Assembly (NCBI GenBank): GCA_034439755.1 | Contig: JAWXAZ010000133.1 | Location: forward strand, 15,020-79,019 | DNA length: 64,000 nt | Direction of reading: 5' to 3' | DNA from: B1 sp034439755 | Lineage (GTDB): Bacteria > Bacteroidota > Bacteroidia > UKL13-3 | Shown: piece by piece, positions 26,452 to 35,455 of the stretch | How positions within the stretch are numbered: the first letter of the stretch is position 1 | Layout of the letters: each line of letters opens with the position of its first letter | The notes under the pieces: model-generated | What the model was told of the DNA's origin: nothing | Seen by the model: only the letters and a program-made list of their open reading frames with translations | Database searches by the model: none | Program-made: the position numbers and the translations under genes

Positions 26452-26886
26452 ATGAAAGTTAAGGTTATCAATTTATCCAACAATCCTTTGCCCAAATACC
26501 AAACAAGCCATGCAGCAGGCATTGATGTAATGGCTTTTTTGGATAAGGCAATTGTGATTAATCCTAAAGAAAGAAGCCTTGTTCCTACAGGCCTATTTGT
26601 TGAAATTCCAATTGGGTTCGAAATACAAGTACGGCCAAGAAGTGGTTTGGCGTTTAAGCATGGTGTTACTGTGCTTAATAGCCCCGGAACTATTGATGCA
26701 GATTACCGGGGAGAAATTAGCGTATTGCTAATTAATCATGGAGATTTGCCCTTTGAAATACATTCTGGCGATAGAATTGCTCAAATGGTATTGGCAAAGC
26801 ACGAGTTAATTGACTGGAAAGCTGTTGATACAATTGATGAAACAGATAGAGGTTCTGGAGGATATGGCAGTACTGGCGCCAAATAA
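26452..26886 (+). CDS. dut: Deoxyuridine 5'-triphosphate nucleotidohydrolase
   Basis: A 144-residue trimeric dUTPase with all five motifs: AAGIDVMA, RPRSGLAFKHGV, PGTIDADYRGEI, GDRIAQMVL and the C-terminal RGSGGYGSTG. It hydrolyses dUTP to dUMP, keeping uracil out of DNA and feeding thymidylate synthesis. Embedded in an envelope cluster, as often in this phylum. Confidence 0.96.
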   Translation: MKVKVINLSNNPLPKYQTSHAAGIDVMAFLDKAIVINPKERSLVPTGLFVEIPIGFEIQVRPRSGLAFKHGVTVLNSPGTIDADYRGEISVLLINHGDLPFEIHSGDRIAQMVLAKHELIDWKAVDTIDETDRGSGGYGSTGAK

Positions 26887-26982
26887 ACAGATGTATAAAA
26901 GTACCTGCAAACTTCCTTTGAAAATTTAAGGGTTTGTATTAGGTTGCGGGTCTATATTTCAAATGAAATAATCTATAAAAAA

Positions 26983-27993
26983 ATGAAAATAATAGTACCT
27001 ATGGCAGGTATGGGTAAGCGTATGCGTCCTCATACCCTTACAGTTCCTAAACCGCTTATTCCAGTTGCTGGAAAACCCATTGTTCAAAAAATTATTGAAG
27101 ACTTAGCCAAAGTTTGCGGCACAGGAATAGAAGAAGTAGCCTTTATCATTGGTCCAAATTTTGGGGCTGCTGTTGAAAAAGAATTAATAGCCGTTGCACG
27201 TAAATTGGGCGCGCGTGGCAGTATTTACTACCAAGAAGAGCCACTTGGCACTGCACACGCCATTATGTGTGCAAAGGAAAGCTTAGATGGAAATGTACTT
27301 GTTGTATTTGCCGATACTTTATTCAAAGCCGATTTTACCTTAGACAGAGAAAAGGATGGCATTATTTGGGTTCAAAAAGTGGATGATCCAAGGCCTTTTG
27401 GTGTGGTAAAAGTTAATGAAAAAAACGTTATCACTGATTTTGTTGAGAAGCCAGAGCATTTTGTTTCTGATTTAGCCATTATTGGTATATATTATTTTAA
27501 GGATGGCGCGTATTTGCGCAATGAATTGCAATATTTATTAGACAATGATATTCGCGAAAAGGGCGAATACCAGCTTACCAATGCTTTAGAAAATATGAAG
27601 CAAAAGGGAACTAATTTTGAGCCAGGTCAGGTAACCGAATGGTTAGATTGTGGCAATAAAAATTCTACTGTTTATACCAATTCAAGAATTCTTCACCACA
27701 TGCATGCAGCCAATGAAAAAATGGTTGATGATAGCGTAAGTTGCGAAGATTCATTAATTATTCAGCCTTCTTTTATTGGCAAAAATGTTAAAATAAAAAG
27801 AAGTATTGTAGGTCCTCACGCATCCATTGGAGATAATTGTACCATTGAAAATGCTGTGGTTGGAAATTGTATTATTCAAACACATACTTCCATTAAAAAT
27901 GCAGTTGTAGATAATGCCATGATTGGCAGTTATGTTCATTACAAAGGCGATGCAAAGGATTTAAGTGTAGGCGATTTTACCACTATTTCTTAA
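26983..27993 (+). CDS. Sugar-phosphate nucleotidyltransferase
   Basis: A 336-residue enzyme (start MKIIVPMAGMGKRM). The N-terminal nucleotidyltransferase domain has the GMGKRMRPHT loop, VPKPLIPVAGKPIV and DTLFKAD. The C-terminal part (about 240-336) is a left-handed beta-helix with hexapeptide-like repeats (IGKNVKIKRSIVGPHASIGDNCTIENAVVG). It makes an NDP-sugar from sugar-1-phosphate; RmlA-like or GlmU-like substrates are possible and not resolved. An upstream in-frame start at 26944 (TTG) would add residues not matching the family. Confidence 0.88.
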   Translation: MKIIVPMAGMGKRMRPHTLTVPKPLIPVAGKPIVQKIIEDLAKVCGTGIEEVAFIIGPNFGAAVEKELIAVARKLGARGSIYYQEEPLGTAHAIMCAKESLDGNVLVVFADTLFKADFTLDREKDGIIWVQKVDDPRPFGVVKVNEKNVITDFVEKPEHFVSDLAIIGIYYFKDGAYLRNELQYLLDNDIREKGEYQLTNALENMKQKGTNFEPGQVTEWLDCGNKNSTVYTNSRILHHMHAANEKMVDDSVSCEDSLIIQPSFIGKNVKIKRSIVGPHASIGDNCTIENAVVGNCIIQTHTSIKNAVVDNAMIGSYVHYKGDAKDLSVGDFTTIS

Positions 27994-28045
27994 ATTGATT
28001 TTTTTGACTCATAATCAAATTAGGTATTTGTTCGTTTACCCTTAC

Positions 28046-29746
28046 ATGTGGATGAAACGGGGAATACCATTATTACTGTTGATGTATTTATTGCCCTTTT
28101 TGGGATTAGCACAAGTTCAAAAAGATGCAGGTAAGGAGCGCCAACAAATGGAGTTCGATAGGCATTTCTTTGCTGGAATGAAGGAGAAAATGATTCGTAA
28201 TTTTGATGAATCTGTTTTTGAATTTAGGGCTGCCATAAAGTTGAATCCTACCATTGCAAATGTTCATTATCAATTGGCAACGGTATTGGTGGTATTAAAA
28301 CAATCGGATGAGGCCATTCTTGAGGCTGATAGGGCTTTTAAGCTTGACCCAAATAATGTTTGGTACAGCAAGTTTTTAATTGAATTGTATAAAACAAATA
28401 AGCAATATAGTGAGGCTGTGGAGGTTTGTAAATTGGCTTATAAAAAGACGCAGGATTCACATTTTTTGATAGAAAGTGCCACTTTAAACATCATGGCAAA
28501 TAAGCTTGATAAAGCCATATTAAGCCTAAATGAATATGAGAAAGTAAAAGGTATTTCTGAGCAAGTAAGTAGGCAAAAGGAAGAACTTTATTTGAGTAAA
28601 GGCAACATAAAATCTGCTACCAAGGAGATTGAGAAATTATGTAAGGCCTATCCAGATCAATTGGCATATATGGGTATTTTGGCCGATTTATACATGAACG
28701 GGAAGAAGCAAAAGCAAGCGCTTCCCATTTATCAGAAAATACAAAGGGCAGATTCATTAAATGGTTTTGCTGCCTTTTCGCTGGCCGATTATTATCAAAG
28801 AATTGGTGATACCTTAGGTTGTTTTTCTCAATTGTTAATTGGCATGAAATCTTCCTTAGAGCCAAAGTTTAAAATGCAGGTATTGGCAAAACTTTATCCC
28901 AGCATGTATTTTGGTTCAAACCATAAGAAAAAGTGTGAAACTTTAAACGTTGCCTTTATGGAGGCGAATCCAGATGCCGTGGAACCTTATATGTTTTCTG
29001 GTGATTTAATGCTGCAAGAGAAGAGGCTTGAGGAAGCCAGAAATTATTATTTACTAGCTACGGCCAAATCGAGTAATTATTTATTGGCGTGGGACCAGAT
29101 TTTGTTTTGCGACCAGCAAGCACAGCAATATGATTGGATGAAGGCCGATTGTGAAAAGGTGATGGCATTGTTTCCCGATTATCCAACTGCCTATATTTTA
29201 CACGGAATTGCTTGTAGGCAATTGAAGGATTATAAGGCCGGATTTGAGTCGGCGCAAGCGGGTGTTAATATGGCGGGCGATGAAACAATGTTGATTCAAA
29301 TGCTGAGTTCATTGGGCGATTTGGCCCATTATTATGGCAGATATGCAACTTCTGACTCTGCTTTTGAGGCAATTTTGAGCATTGACCCAAACAATTCATT
29401 GGCCTTGAATAATTATGCTTATTTTCTTTCATTGAGAAACACAGAATTGGATAAGGCTGCTAATATGAGCAAGCGTTCAATTGAATTGGATGCAGGAAAT
29501 CCATCTAACTTAGATACGTATGGTTGGATTTTGTATATGAAAAAGGATTACGAGGGTGCAAAAGTGGAAGTGTTAAAATCTTTGCAGATTTCGCCAAACA
29601 ATGCAGAAGTTAGGGAGCATTTAGGTGATATTTTATATAAGTTGGATCAGACCGAAGAAGCAATAGTGCAATGGAAAAAGGCCAAGGAATTGGGTGCTAC
29701 AGGTATTGAATTAGATCAAAAAATTAAGAACAAGGGCTTCAAATAA
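28046..29746 (+). CDS. Exported TPR-repeat protein of the envelope cluster
   Basis: About 566 residues. Signal peptide MKRGIPLLLLMYLLPFLGLAQ (ATG 28052 or 28046), then TPR units along the whole length, for instance SVFEFRAAIKLNPTIANVHYQLA, DEAILEADRAFKLDPNN and the C-terminal GAKVEVLKSLQISPNNAEVREHLGD. Such a TPR protein is a constant neighbour of the DUF4292 lipoprotein and EnvC-like genes in Bacteroidota. Likely a periplasmic assembly scaffold. A reading frame extends upstream to TTG 27995. Confidence 0.85.
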   Translation: MWMKRGIPLLLLMYLLPFLGLAQVQKDAGKERQQMEFDRHFFAGMKEKMIRNFDESVFEFRAAIKLNPTIANVHYQLATVLVVLKQSDEAILEADRAFKLDPNNVWYSKFLIELYKTNKQYSEAVEVCKLAYKKTQDSHFLIESATLNIMANKLDKAILSLNEYEKVKGISEQVSRQKEELYLSKGNIKSATKEIEKLCKAYPDQLAYMGILADLYMNGKKQKQALPIYQKIQRADSLNGFAAFSLADYYQRIGDTLGCFSQLLIGMKSSLEPKFKMQVLAKLYPSMYFGSNHKKKCETLNVAFMEANPDAVEPYMFSGDLMLQEKRLEEARNYYLLATAKSSNYLLAWDQILFCDQQAQQYDWMKADCEKVMALFPDYPTAYILHGIACRQLKDYKAGFESAQAGVNMAGDETMLIQMLSSLGDLAHYYGRYATSDSAFEAILSIDPNNSLALNNYAYFLSLRNTELDKAANMSKRSIELDAGNPSNLDTYGWILYMKKDYEGAKVEVLKSLQISPNNAEVREHLGDILYKLDQTEEAIVQWKKAKELGATGIELDQKIKNKGFK

Positions 29747-29761
29747 GCTTAATTAAAAGGT

Positions 29762-30553
29762 ATGCAGCGGATTATTTATATATTATTCCTTTTAGTAATA
29801 GGAATTGTTTCTTGTAAGTCGAAAAAGCCTGTTGTTGCTAAGAAACAGGCTTTGCCTAAGCAGGCACTTGAGTCTAAAGTATTGGTAAAAGAGGAAGCGC
29901 TTTTTGCAAAAATAGCCGCCAATAAAAATAGCAGCAATGAGCTTTCTTTTAGCTCCGAAACAGATTATAGTGATGGCAAGCAATCCATTTCTTTGAATAT
30001 GGATGTAGTGGCCAAAAAAGGGCAATATGTTTTTTTAAATGCAAAGGCTTTGGGCTTGGTTAATGTGGCTCGTGTAATGATACAACCTGATTCGATAAGA
30101 ATTTTGGACATGATAAATAGGAATTATATTTCGGCTTCTTATTCATTTATGAAGGGTTTTACAAATGCGCCATTAGGCTTTACAGAGATTCAGAATTTGG
30201 TGTGGGCAAATGCTATGTTTGATCCAAAGCTCGGAAAAACAAGGGTTGATAGCCTTACGCAAATGCTGATTTTGATACTTGATTTGGGGGGTATTCAGCA
30301 AAAGGCAGTTTATAATAGCAGTTTAAAAACGCAAAGTGTATCTTTATCTGAACAAGTTAAATCTCAGGAAATGCTTGTTAAGTTTGGAGATTTTAAAAAT
30401 TTGGCAGAAATTGTTTATCCGCACGAGATAGTAATCAACATTCAGGGAGAAAAAAAGATAGAATGCAAGTTTTCTATTAGCAACTTCGCAACTACTATAA
30501 AAAAGGAGCCTCAGTTTGTTGTACCTAGATCATATAAAGTTAAAGTGTATTAG
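29762..30553 (+). CDS. DUF4292 lipoprotein
   Basis: A 263-residue lipoprotein with lipobox GIVSC (C18) and a LolB/LppX-like beta-rich body: SETDYSDGKQSISLNMDV, RVMIQPDSIRILDMINRNYI, FTEIQNLVWANAMF. These mark DUF4292. It may shuttle lipid or lipoprotein substrates between the membranes, by analogy to LolA/LolB folds. Its end overlaps the next gene by 38 nt. Confidence 0.82.
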   Translation: MQRIIYILFLLVIGIVSCKSKKPVVAKKQALPKQALESKVLVKEEALFAKIAANKNSSNELSFSSETDYSDGKQSISLNMDVVAKKGQYVFLNAKALGLVNVARVMIQPDSIRILDMINRNYISASYSFMKGFTNAPLGFTEIQNLVWANAMFDPKLGKTRVDSLTQMLILILDLGGIQQKAVYNSSLKTQSVSLSEQVKSQEMLVKFGDFKNLAEIVYPHEIVINIQGEKKIECKFSISNFATTIKKEPQFVVPRSYKVKVY

Positions 30554-31793
30554 TGGTTTTTTTCTGCTAGTTTTTTTGAGTAATGTTTCTTTTGCTCAAA
30601 AGATGTCTAGTAAAAGGAAGGATTTAGAGTCGCAAAGGAAATCTTTACAAGAGCAAATTTCTAGAAATAGGCAGGAATTGTCGAAGGTGAAATCTCAGGA
30701 AAGCAATTCCATTAAGCAGCTTGAGGTAATTGGCACTCAAATTAGAACAAGAGAGAAGTTAATAGAAAACGTTTCGCAAGAAACCTTTGAAATTAGCATT
30801 GAAATTGCTAACCAACACAAATATGTAGAATCGTTAAAAAGGGATATAGCCGATTTAAAATTGGATTATGCTGCGTATTTAGTTTCCGTTTATAAGAAAC
30901 GCAATGTGGGTTCAGTAATGTTATTTGTTTTTGATTCAAAGAGTTTGGATCAGGCCATGCGTAGAATTAAATACATGAATGTGTATGGAAATTATAGGCA
31001 ACAGCAAGCCCGGCTAATCTTAAACACCCAAAATCAAATGATATTGGCCTTGAATGAAATTATTGAGGTTAAAAGGGCCAAAATTGGGCTGATAAAATTA
31101 AAGGAATCTGAAAAGAAGGAGTTGTTGTTAGATAAGCAGGAGGAGAGTACTTTGTTGGTTAAGGTGCAGCAAAAGGTGAGGTCTTTAAGTCAAATAATTG
31201 CCGCACAAGAGAAAGCGGCTAAAAAGCTTAATTTGGCTATTAGTAACTTAATTAGCGCCGAAATTGCAGCGGCGAGAAAGGCCGAGGAAATCAAGCGTGC
31301 GAGAGAGGCAAAAAAGAATAACAAGCCTACTGCTCCTAAAACTAATAATAGTTATTTATCAGTATCAGATTTAAAACTTAGTGGTGATTTTGCGGGCAAT
31401 AAAGGAAAATTGCCTTGGCCTGTAAAAGGTCAGTTATTCCAAAGCTTTGGCGAGCATGCTCATTCTACTTTAAAGGGTGTGGTTACCACCAACAATGGAA
31501 TTGATATCAGCACGGCGAATGGTGCAGTTGTGAAGCCTGTTTTTAAAGGAACTGTTAAGGGGATATTTCCAATACCTGGGCTCGATAAAGTGGTGTTGGT
31601 AAGTCATGGAGAGTATTTTACTGTTTATGCGCGACTTGAGACAGTAAAGGTTAAAATTGGGCAAGAGATTGGGATTGACGATGTGCTTGGGGAGGTTGCT
31701 ATCATTGCAGAAGATGGGAGTAGCAGACTTCACTTTGAAGTTTGGAAACAACGTGAGTTTCAAAATCCTTTGCCTTGGATAAGAGCAAGATAA
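30516..31793 (+). CDS. EnvC-like murein hydrolase activator with degenerate LytM domain
   Basis: A 425-residue exported protein. Signal peptide to about SFAQ (residue 28), long coiled coil (about 30-260, KRKDLESQRKSLQEQISRNRQ and onward) and a C-terminal M23/LytM domain (about 300-425). The zinc site is broken: the HxGxD histidine is N326 in NNGID and the second histidine of the YxHL motif is replaced in VYARL; only D330 and the last histidine (LHFEVW) remain. This fits EnvC, which activates amidases without cutting murein itself. Start is a TTG (30516 or 30519); no ATG precedes the signal sequence. Confidence 0.85.
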   Translation: MLYLDHIKLKCISGFFLLVFLSNVSFAQKMSSKRKDLESQRKSLQEQISRNRQELSKVKSQESNSIKQLEVIGTQIRTREKLIENVSQETFEISIEIANQHKYVESLKRDIADLKLDYAAYLVSVYKKRNVGSVMLFVFDSKSLDQAMRRIKYMNVYGNYRQQQARLILNTQNQMILALNEIIEVKRAKIGLIKLKESEKKELLLDKQEESTLLVKVQQKVRSLSQIIAAQEKAAKKLNLAISNLISAEIAAARKAEEIKRAREAKKNNKPTAPKTNNSYLSVSDLKLSGDFAGNKGKLPWPVKGQLFQSFGEHAHSTLKGVVTTNNGIDISTANGAVVKPVFKGTVKGIFPIPGLDKVVLVSHGEYFTVYARLETVKVKIGQEIGIDDVLGEVAIIAEDGSSRLHFEVWKQREFQNPLPWIRAR

Positions 31794-31861
31794 AATGGCT
31801 AATTTTTTGTTTTGCAACCTTTTTTAAATTTATTTGTCTATACATTAAATGAAATAATACT

Positions 31862-32671
31862 ATGAAAAGAAAAACATTACTACTTTTATCTTCGTTTGCA
31901 TTCCTAATTATTGGCTTACCTAATTTACAATCTTATCCTACTGGTGCACCCTCCGACGGACGCACAGGATCGCCTGGCGATGGAGGTAAAACTTGCGCTA
32001 CTTCTGGATGTCACAATGTAACAGCCTCAAGTGTAACAGGTATTTTATCGAGTAATATTCCGGTTGAAGGGTATACACCAGGTGCTTCATATACCATTAC
32101 TGCTTCTATTGATGGAAATGGTAACAAAGGTCTTTGTGTTAGTCCGCAAAAGACTGATGGCACATTAATGGGAACTTTAACAGCGGGTGCAGGAAATCAA
32201 TTGATTGGTGGTAAATACATTACGCATACATCACCAAAAACAACAGACCCTGGCGTTTTTACTTTTACTTGGGTTGCACCGGCTTCAGGTTCTGGTGCCG
32301 TAGATTTCTATGGCGCTTTTGCAAATAACCGCACCATGGTTCGCAAAGTAGTTTATACTGTTAACGAGAAGCTTTCTTCTGGCATAAATGAGCGCTATTT
32401 ACTTTCAGATTTGAACCTATTCCCAAATCCAATTGTAAATGGAGATAAATTGCATGTAGCATTTGAATTAAAGCAGGCAAGCGACCTAAAAATTTCATTG
32501 ATGGATATTACTGGCAAGGAGATTATTGTATTTAAACAATCTCATTTGAATGCTGCAAGTTTTAATGAGTCTTATAGTTTGCCAGAATTAGGCAGTGGAA
32601 TTTATTTTGTAAGGATAGAAGGCGCCAATAATTTGGTGCTGAACCGAAAACTTTTAATACAGAAAAATTGA
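31862..32671 (+). CDS. Reeler-like (choice-of-anchor V) protein with T9SS sorting domain
   Basis: A 269-residue secreted protein. Signal peptide to about residue 24. The domain begins with GAPSDGRTGSPGDGGKTC and contains a CX4CH motif (C45, C50-H51), then an Ig-like region (YTPGASYTITASIDGNG, VFTFTWVAPASGSGAVDFYGA) typical of reelin-N-terminal-like surface proteins. The C-terminal T9SS type A domain is LNLFPNPIVNGDKLHVAF...GIYFVRIEG. The CX4CH motif could bind heme c-like cofactors but this is not shown. It is followed by a strong terminator. Confidence 0.78.
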   Translation: MKRKTLLLLSSFAFLIIGLPNLQSYPTGAPSDGRTGSPGDGGKTCATSGCHNVTASSVTGILSSNIPVEGYTPGASYTITASIDGNGNKGLCVSPQKTDGTLMGTLTAGAGNQLIGGKYITHTSPKTTDPGVFTFTWVAPASGSGAVDFYGAFANNRTMVRKVVYTVNEKLSSGINERYLLSDLNLFPNPIVNGDKLHVAFELKQASDLKISLMDITGKEIIVFKQSHLNAASFNESYSLPELGSGIYFVRIEGANNLVLNRKLLIQKN

Positions 32672-32685
32672 TTGATTTATGGGTT

Positions 32686-32718
32686 GAAAGTCTCGCTATA
32701 TAGCGGGACTTTCTTTTT
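32686..32718 (+). terminator. Intrinsic terminator after the Reeler-like gene
   Basis: GAAAGTCTCGCTAT (32686-32699) pairs with ATAGCGGGACTTTC (32700-32713) with one G-T pair, followed by TTTTT. It directly precedes the -7 element of the next gene. Confidence 0.85.
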
Positions 32719-32721
32719 ATA

Positions 32722-32729
32722 TACCTTTG
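32722..32729 (+). promoter_or_regulatory. -7 promoter element of the MenE-like gene
   Basis: TACCTTTG is a perfect TAnnTTTG, only 4 nt before ATG 32734, so the transcript should be leaderless. No -33 TTG is found at 19 nt (the terminator hairpin is there). Confidence 0.4.
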
Positions 32730-32733
32730 TGAA

Positions 32734-33804
32734 ATGTTTTTGGGTTTAAATTATGACAAGGAGAAGTATTCAATAGTAAGTTTTTTGGAAAAGGACTTTA
32801 GTGAACCCTTTCTAAAAAGCGCTCAAAGATTTATTGAAAACTGGCAATTAGATAAGCCCTTTGTCTTTAAAAGTAGCGGTTCAACAGGTGCTCCTAAGGA
32901 ATTTGTTTTTAGGAGGTGGCAACTCAAAATTAGTGCAGAGGCAACCATTAAAGCCCTGGGCTTAGTGCCAGAGAGCGAACATTTTTTGATCTGCATTGAT
33001 ACCTCATTTGTAGGCGGGGCAATGATGTTGGCAAGGGCGATGTTGCTCAATTGTGAGGTGACCTTTACACATCCAAGCTCCAATGTTTTTGATAAAATTC
33101 CTCATACACATTCCTTTACTTTTGGGTCGTTTGTGCCGCCACAATTAATGGATGCTTCATTCTCAAAAGAGAAATACGAGCGGTTCAGAAATGTATTGAT
33201 TGGCGGAAGCTCCTTAGATTTAAATAAAGCCAATCAACTCTCCAAAATGCAGGTGGCTAGTTACCTCAGTTATGGCATGACAGAAACACTTTCTCATGTG
33301 GCTCTAAAAAGGCTGAACCAAAATAACGGGTATAAAATTCTTGAACCCTATACGGTACGCATTAATATGAATCAACAGATTTGCATTAAAGTGCCATTTT
33401 TAGAAGAAGAATTAATTACACAAGATTTAGGAATTTGGGTCGAACCAAATCAATTTGAATGGATTGGTAGAGTAGACTTTGTGGTGAACTCTGGGGGCAT
33501 CAAAATTAGTCCAGAGGAAATAGAAAATGCCATTTTGGGTTTAGGGATTTTAGATGCTAATTGTAAGGCAATTATTAGCAGCATTCCCAGCACAAAATGG
33601 GGCAATGAATTGGTCTTAGTTACCAATAGAATAATTTCTACAGAATCTTTTAAGGAGGTCTTAATTGGCTTACATAAAATGGGATTAAAGCAGAAATCTC
33701 CAAAGCGATTTTTTTGCATAAATGAATTTCCAAGCATAGAAAACGGGAAATTGGCTCGAAATAAAATAAATGAATGGCTTGTAAATCAAGAAGTTTCACA
33801 TTAA
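32734..33804 (+). CDS. menE: AMP-binding protein, probable o-succinylbenzoate--CoA ligase
   Basis: A 356-residue acyl-adenylate enzyme, short as MenE is in this phylum. The P-loop is FKSSGSTGAPKEF; YGMTETLSHVAL is the adenylate motif; IGRVDFVVNSGGIKISPEEIE is the C-terminal hinge; ENGKLARNKI carries the catalytic lysine region. It activates o-succinylbenzoate for menaquinone synthesis. Other men genes are absent here, so the assignment rests on size and motifs. Confidence 0.78.
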   Translation: MFLGLNYDKEKYSIVSFLEKDFSEPFLKSAQRFIENWQLDKPFVFKSSGSTGAPKEFVFRRWQLKISAEATIKALGLVPESEHFLICIDTSFVGGAMMLARAMLLNCEVTFTHPSSNVFDKIPHTHSFTFGSFVPPQLMDASFSKEKYERFRNVLIGGSSLDLNKANQLSKMQVASYLSYGMTETLSHVALKRLNQNNGYKILEPYTVRINMNQQICIKVPFLEEELITQDLGIWVEPNQFEWIGRVDFVVNSGGIKISPEEIENAILGLGILDANCKAIISSIPSTKWGNELVLVTNRIISTESFKEVLIGLHKMGLKQKSPKRFFCINEFPSIENGKLARNKINEWLVNQEVSH

Positions 33805-33828
33805 TTATATATAATAACAAAAACTTGA

Positions 33829-33857
33829 TTGATAAGTCCTTGGTTTTTATAATTTCG
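33829..33857 (+). promoter_or_regulatory. Promoter of the DUF2795 gene
   Basis: TTG (33829-33831), 18 nt, then TAATTTCG (33850-33857). The leader would be about 18 nt. Confidence 0.45.
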
Positions 33858-33879
33858 CGTTAAATTAAACAGTTAAATT

Positions 33880-34101
33880 ATGTACTGGACACTAGAATTA
33901 GCGTCGTATCTTGACGATGCACCATGGCCTGCCACAAAAGACGAATTAATAGATTATGCTATCCGTTCTGGAGCACCTCTAGAGGTGATAGAAAATTTAC
34001 AAGAATTGGAAGATGATGGCGAGCCATTTGAGACCATTGATGAGATATGGCCAGATTATCCAACAAACGAAGATTATTTTTATAACGAGGACGAACTATA
34101 G
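33880..34101 (+). CDS. DUF2795 domain-containing small acidic protein
   Basis: A 73-residue very acidic protein. PWPATKDELIDYAIRSGAPLEVIENLQEL is the DUF2795 core; the acidic C-terminus ends YFYNEDEL. Function unknown; members are small and highly conserved in Bacteroidota, suggesting a general cellular role. It overlaps the convergent Fic-like gene by 6 nt. Confidence 0.85.
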   Translation: MYWTLELASYLDDAPWPATKDELIDYAIRSGAPLEVIENLQELEDDGEPFETIDEIWPDYPTNEDYFYNEDEL

Positions 34102-35268
34102 TTCCTCGCTATTATAATTTTCATTTGAATTATTTAAATTTACGAAATCCGCTTGGTATTTTTCCAATAGCGGATTTCCTTTTTCATGCAGGTTTACACA
34201 ATATCTTAAACCTGCACCCGCTCCTATAGATTTAACTAAGCCTAAGTCCAATAGCAATTGAAAGTCCCTTTGAATGGTTTTTCTATTGCAATCAAATTCG
34301 TTCACCAGTTCTTTGGTAGAAATAAAACCCCTATGCTGTATAATATACATGATAAGCTTCTGTCTTTTATTTAGAATGCTATCATCTATTTCCTTTAGTT
34401 TGTATCCACGCTCAAATACATAGTTCATGATATTCTTTTGACGCGGATTTAATTTATCAAAATCAACCTGTTGTCTAAAGTAATTTCTGAATAGGTCTTT
34501 TAACCTGCCTAATTGCATTTCTTGGAGCTGTAGTCCAAAGGCAATTTGCTCATTAAGGCCGTTTTCCTGGCCTAGGATGGCATTATTTATAATTTCGTCG
34601 TAGTTTATCTTGTTGATGTAAATTTCGTGCTCTAAGCAAAGTAAACCATGCATGTCCATTTTGTTTTTCTTGAGCCAAAACAACTGGAGCAAATTTGCAA
34701 ATTTGGATTTGGCTTCGCTATAGAGTGGAATCGACATGATGCGGAAATGCAGAATCCAACTTTGTATAATTGGGTGAAATTCGGTATCATTATTTAGGAA
34801 TTCAAATAAACTTTCCAATTCCATTTCGGTTTCCATGCTAAGGCGCTCTGGTAACCTCGAATTTTGACTAGAAAAAAGGTTTATTTCTTTGTTGTTTTGA
34901 TATAGGTCGTCGACAATTATTTTTTGAAGTTGACCTAAAAATTCTATGCTTAGTTTTTCATGTAATTGTTCAGTAACAAATTGTTCTGCTTTTTGATACT
35001 GCTCTACAGCCCGCTCGGCCATATTACTTGCTCGTAGGTTTTTGTTAACGAGGTATTTTACATTCTTAACATCAAGTAAATTATTGTCTAATGCATTTGC
35101 ATAGTAGTTTCTCAGTATGGCACTGTTTACCCGCTCAATATTCCTTATTCCGTCTGGCAGATCAATAAACTCAAATATCTTTGAAAGTTCAATCTGCTCT
35201 TGAACGCAATGAAGAAAGGCTTCATCAATTGAGATTATGGGTTCGTACTTGTTTATGAGTATCATCAA
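34096..35268 (-). CDS. Fic-like protein with lost active site fused to HTH
   Basis: A 390-residue protein. Residues about 40-240 follow the Fic fold in order: a helix resembling the inhibitory motif (SAILRNYYANALDNNLL), a flap-like LFSSQNSRLPERLSM, then HPIIQSWILHFRIMSIPLYSEAKSKFANLL. The last lines up without gaps with the Fic motif region IHPFxDGNGRxxR, but the catalytic H is P and GNGR is AKSK. The C-terminus (about 310-375) is a DeoR/Fic-type winged helix (FISTKELVNEFDCNRKTIQRDFQLLLDLGLV). AMP transfer is unlikely; a DNA-binding regulator using the dead Fic fold as sensor is the simplest reading. The family call is from pattern only. Confidence 0.6.
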   Translation of the reverse strand: MMILINKYEPIISIDEAFLHCVQEQIELSKIFEFIDLPDGIRNIERVNSAILRNYYANALDNNLLDVKNVKYLVNKNLRASNMAERAVEQYQKAEQFVTEQLHEKLSIEFLGQLQKIIVDDLYQNNKEINLFSSQNSRLPERLSMETEMELESLFEFLNNDTEFHPIIQSWILHFRIMSIPLYSEAKSKFANLLQLFWLKKNKMDMHGLLCLEHEIYINKINYDEIINNAILGQENGLNEQIAFGLQLQEMQLGRLKDLFRNYFRQQVDFDKLNPRQKNIMNYVFERGYKLKEIDDSILNKRQKLIMYIIQHRGFISTKELVNEFDCNRKTIQRDFQLLLDLGLVKSIGAGAGLRYCVNLHEKGNPLLEKYQADFVNLNNSNENYNSEEL

Positions 35269-35455
35269 GTACGAATCTAAGTTGAAAATAGCAGTGCTAA
35301 ATCGACCTACGTTTAGGTGAAATGGTGGATTACGTGTTGTAAAGGCTTAACAAAGTTGGATAAACTGCTGTGTTCTTACATACATAAGGCTTTAGATAAA
35401 TTACAAAAAATAGACAATTTCTTAATTTGCTGTTAATAAAAGAACTTTAAGAACC

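Noticed and set aside
34082..34103. Hairpin GAGGACGAACTATAGTTCCTC between convergent genes as terminator
   Set aside because: It has a bulge, overlaps both stop codons and is not followed by a T-run on either strand.
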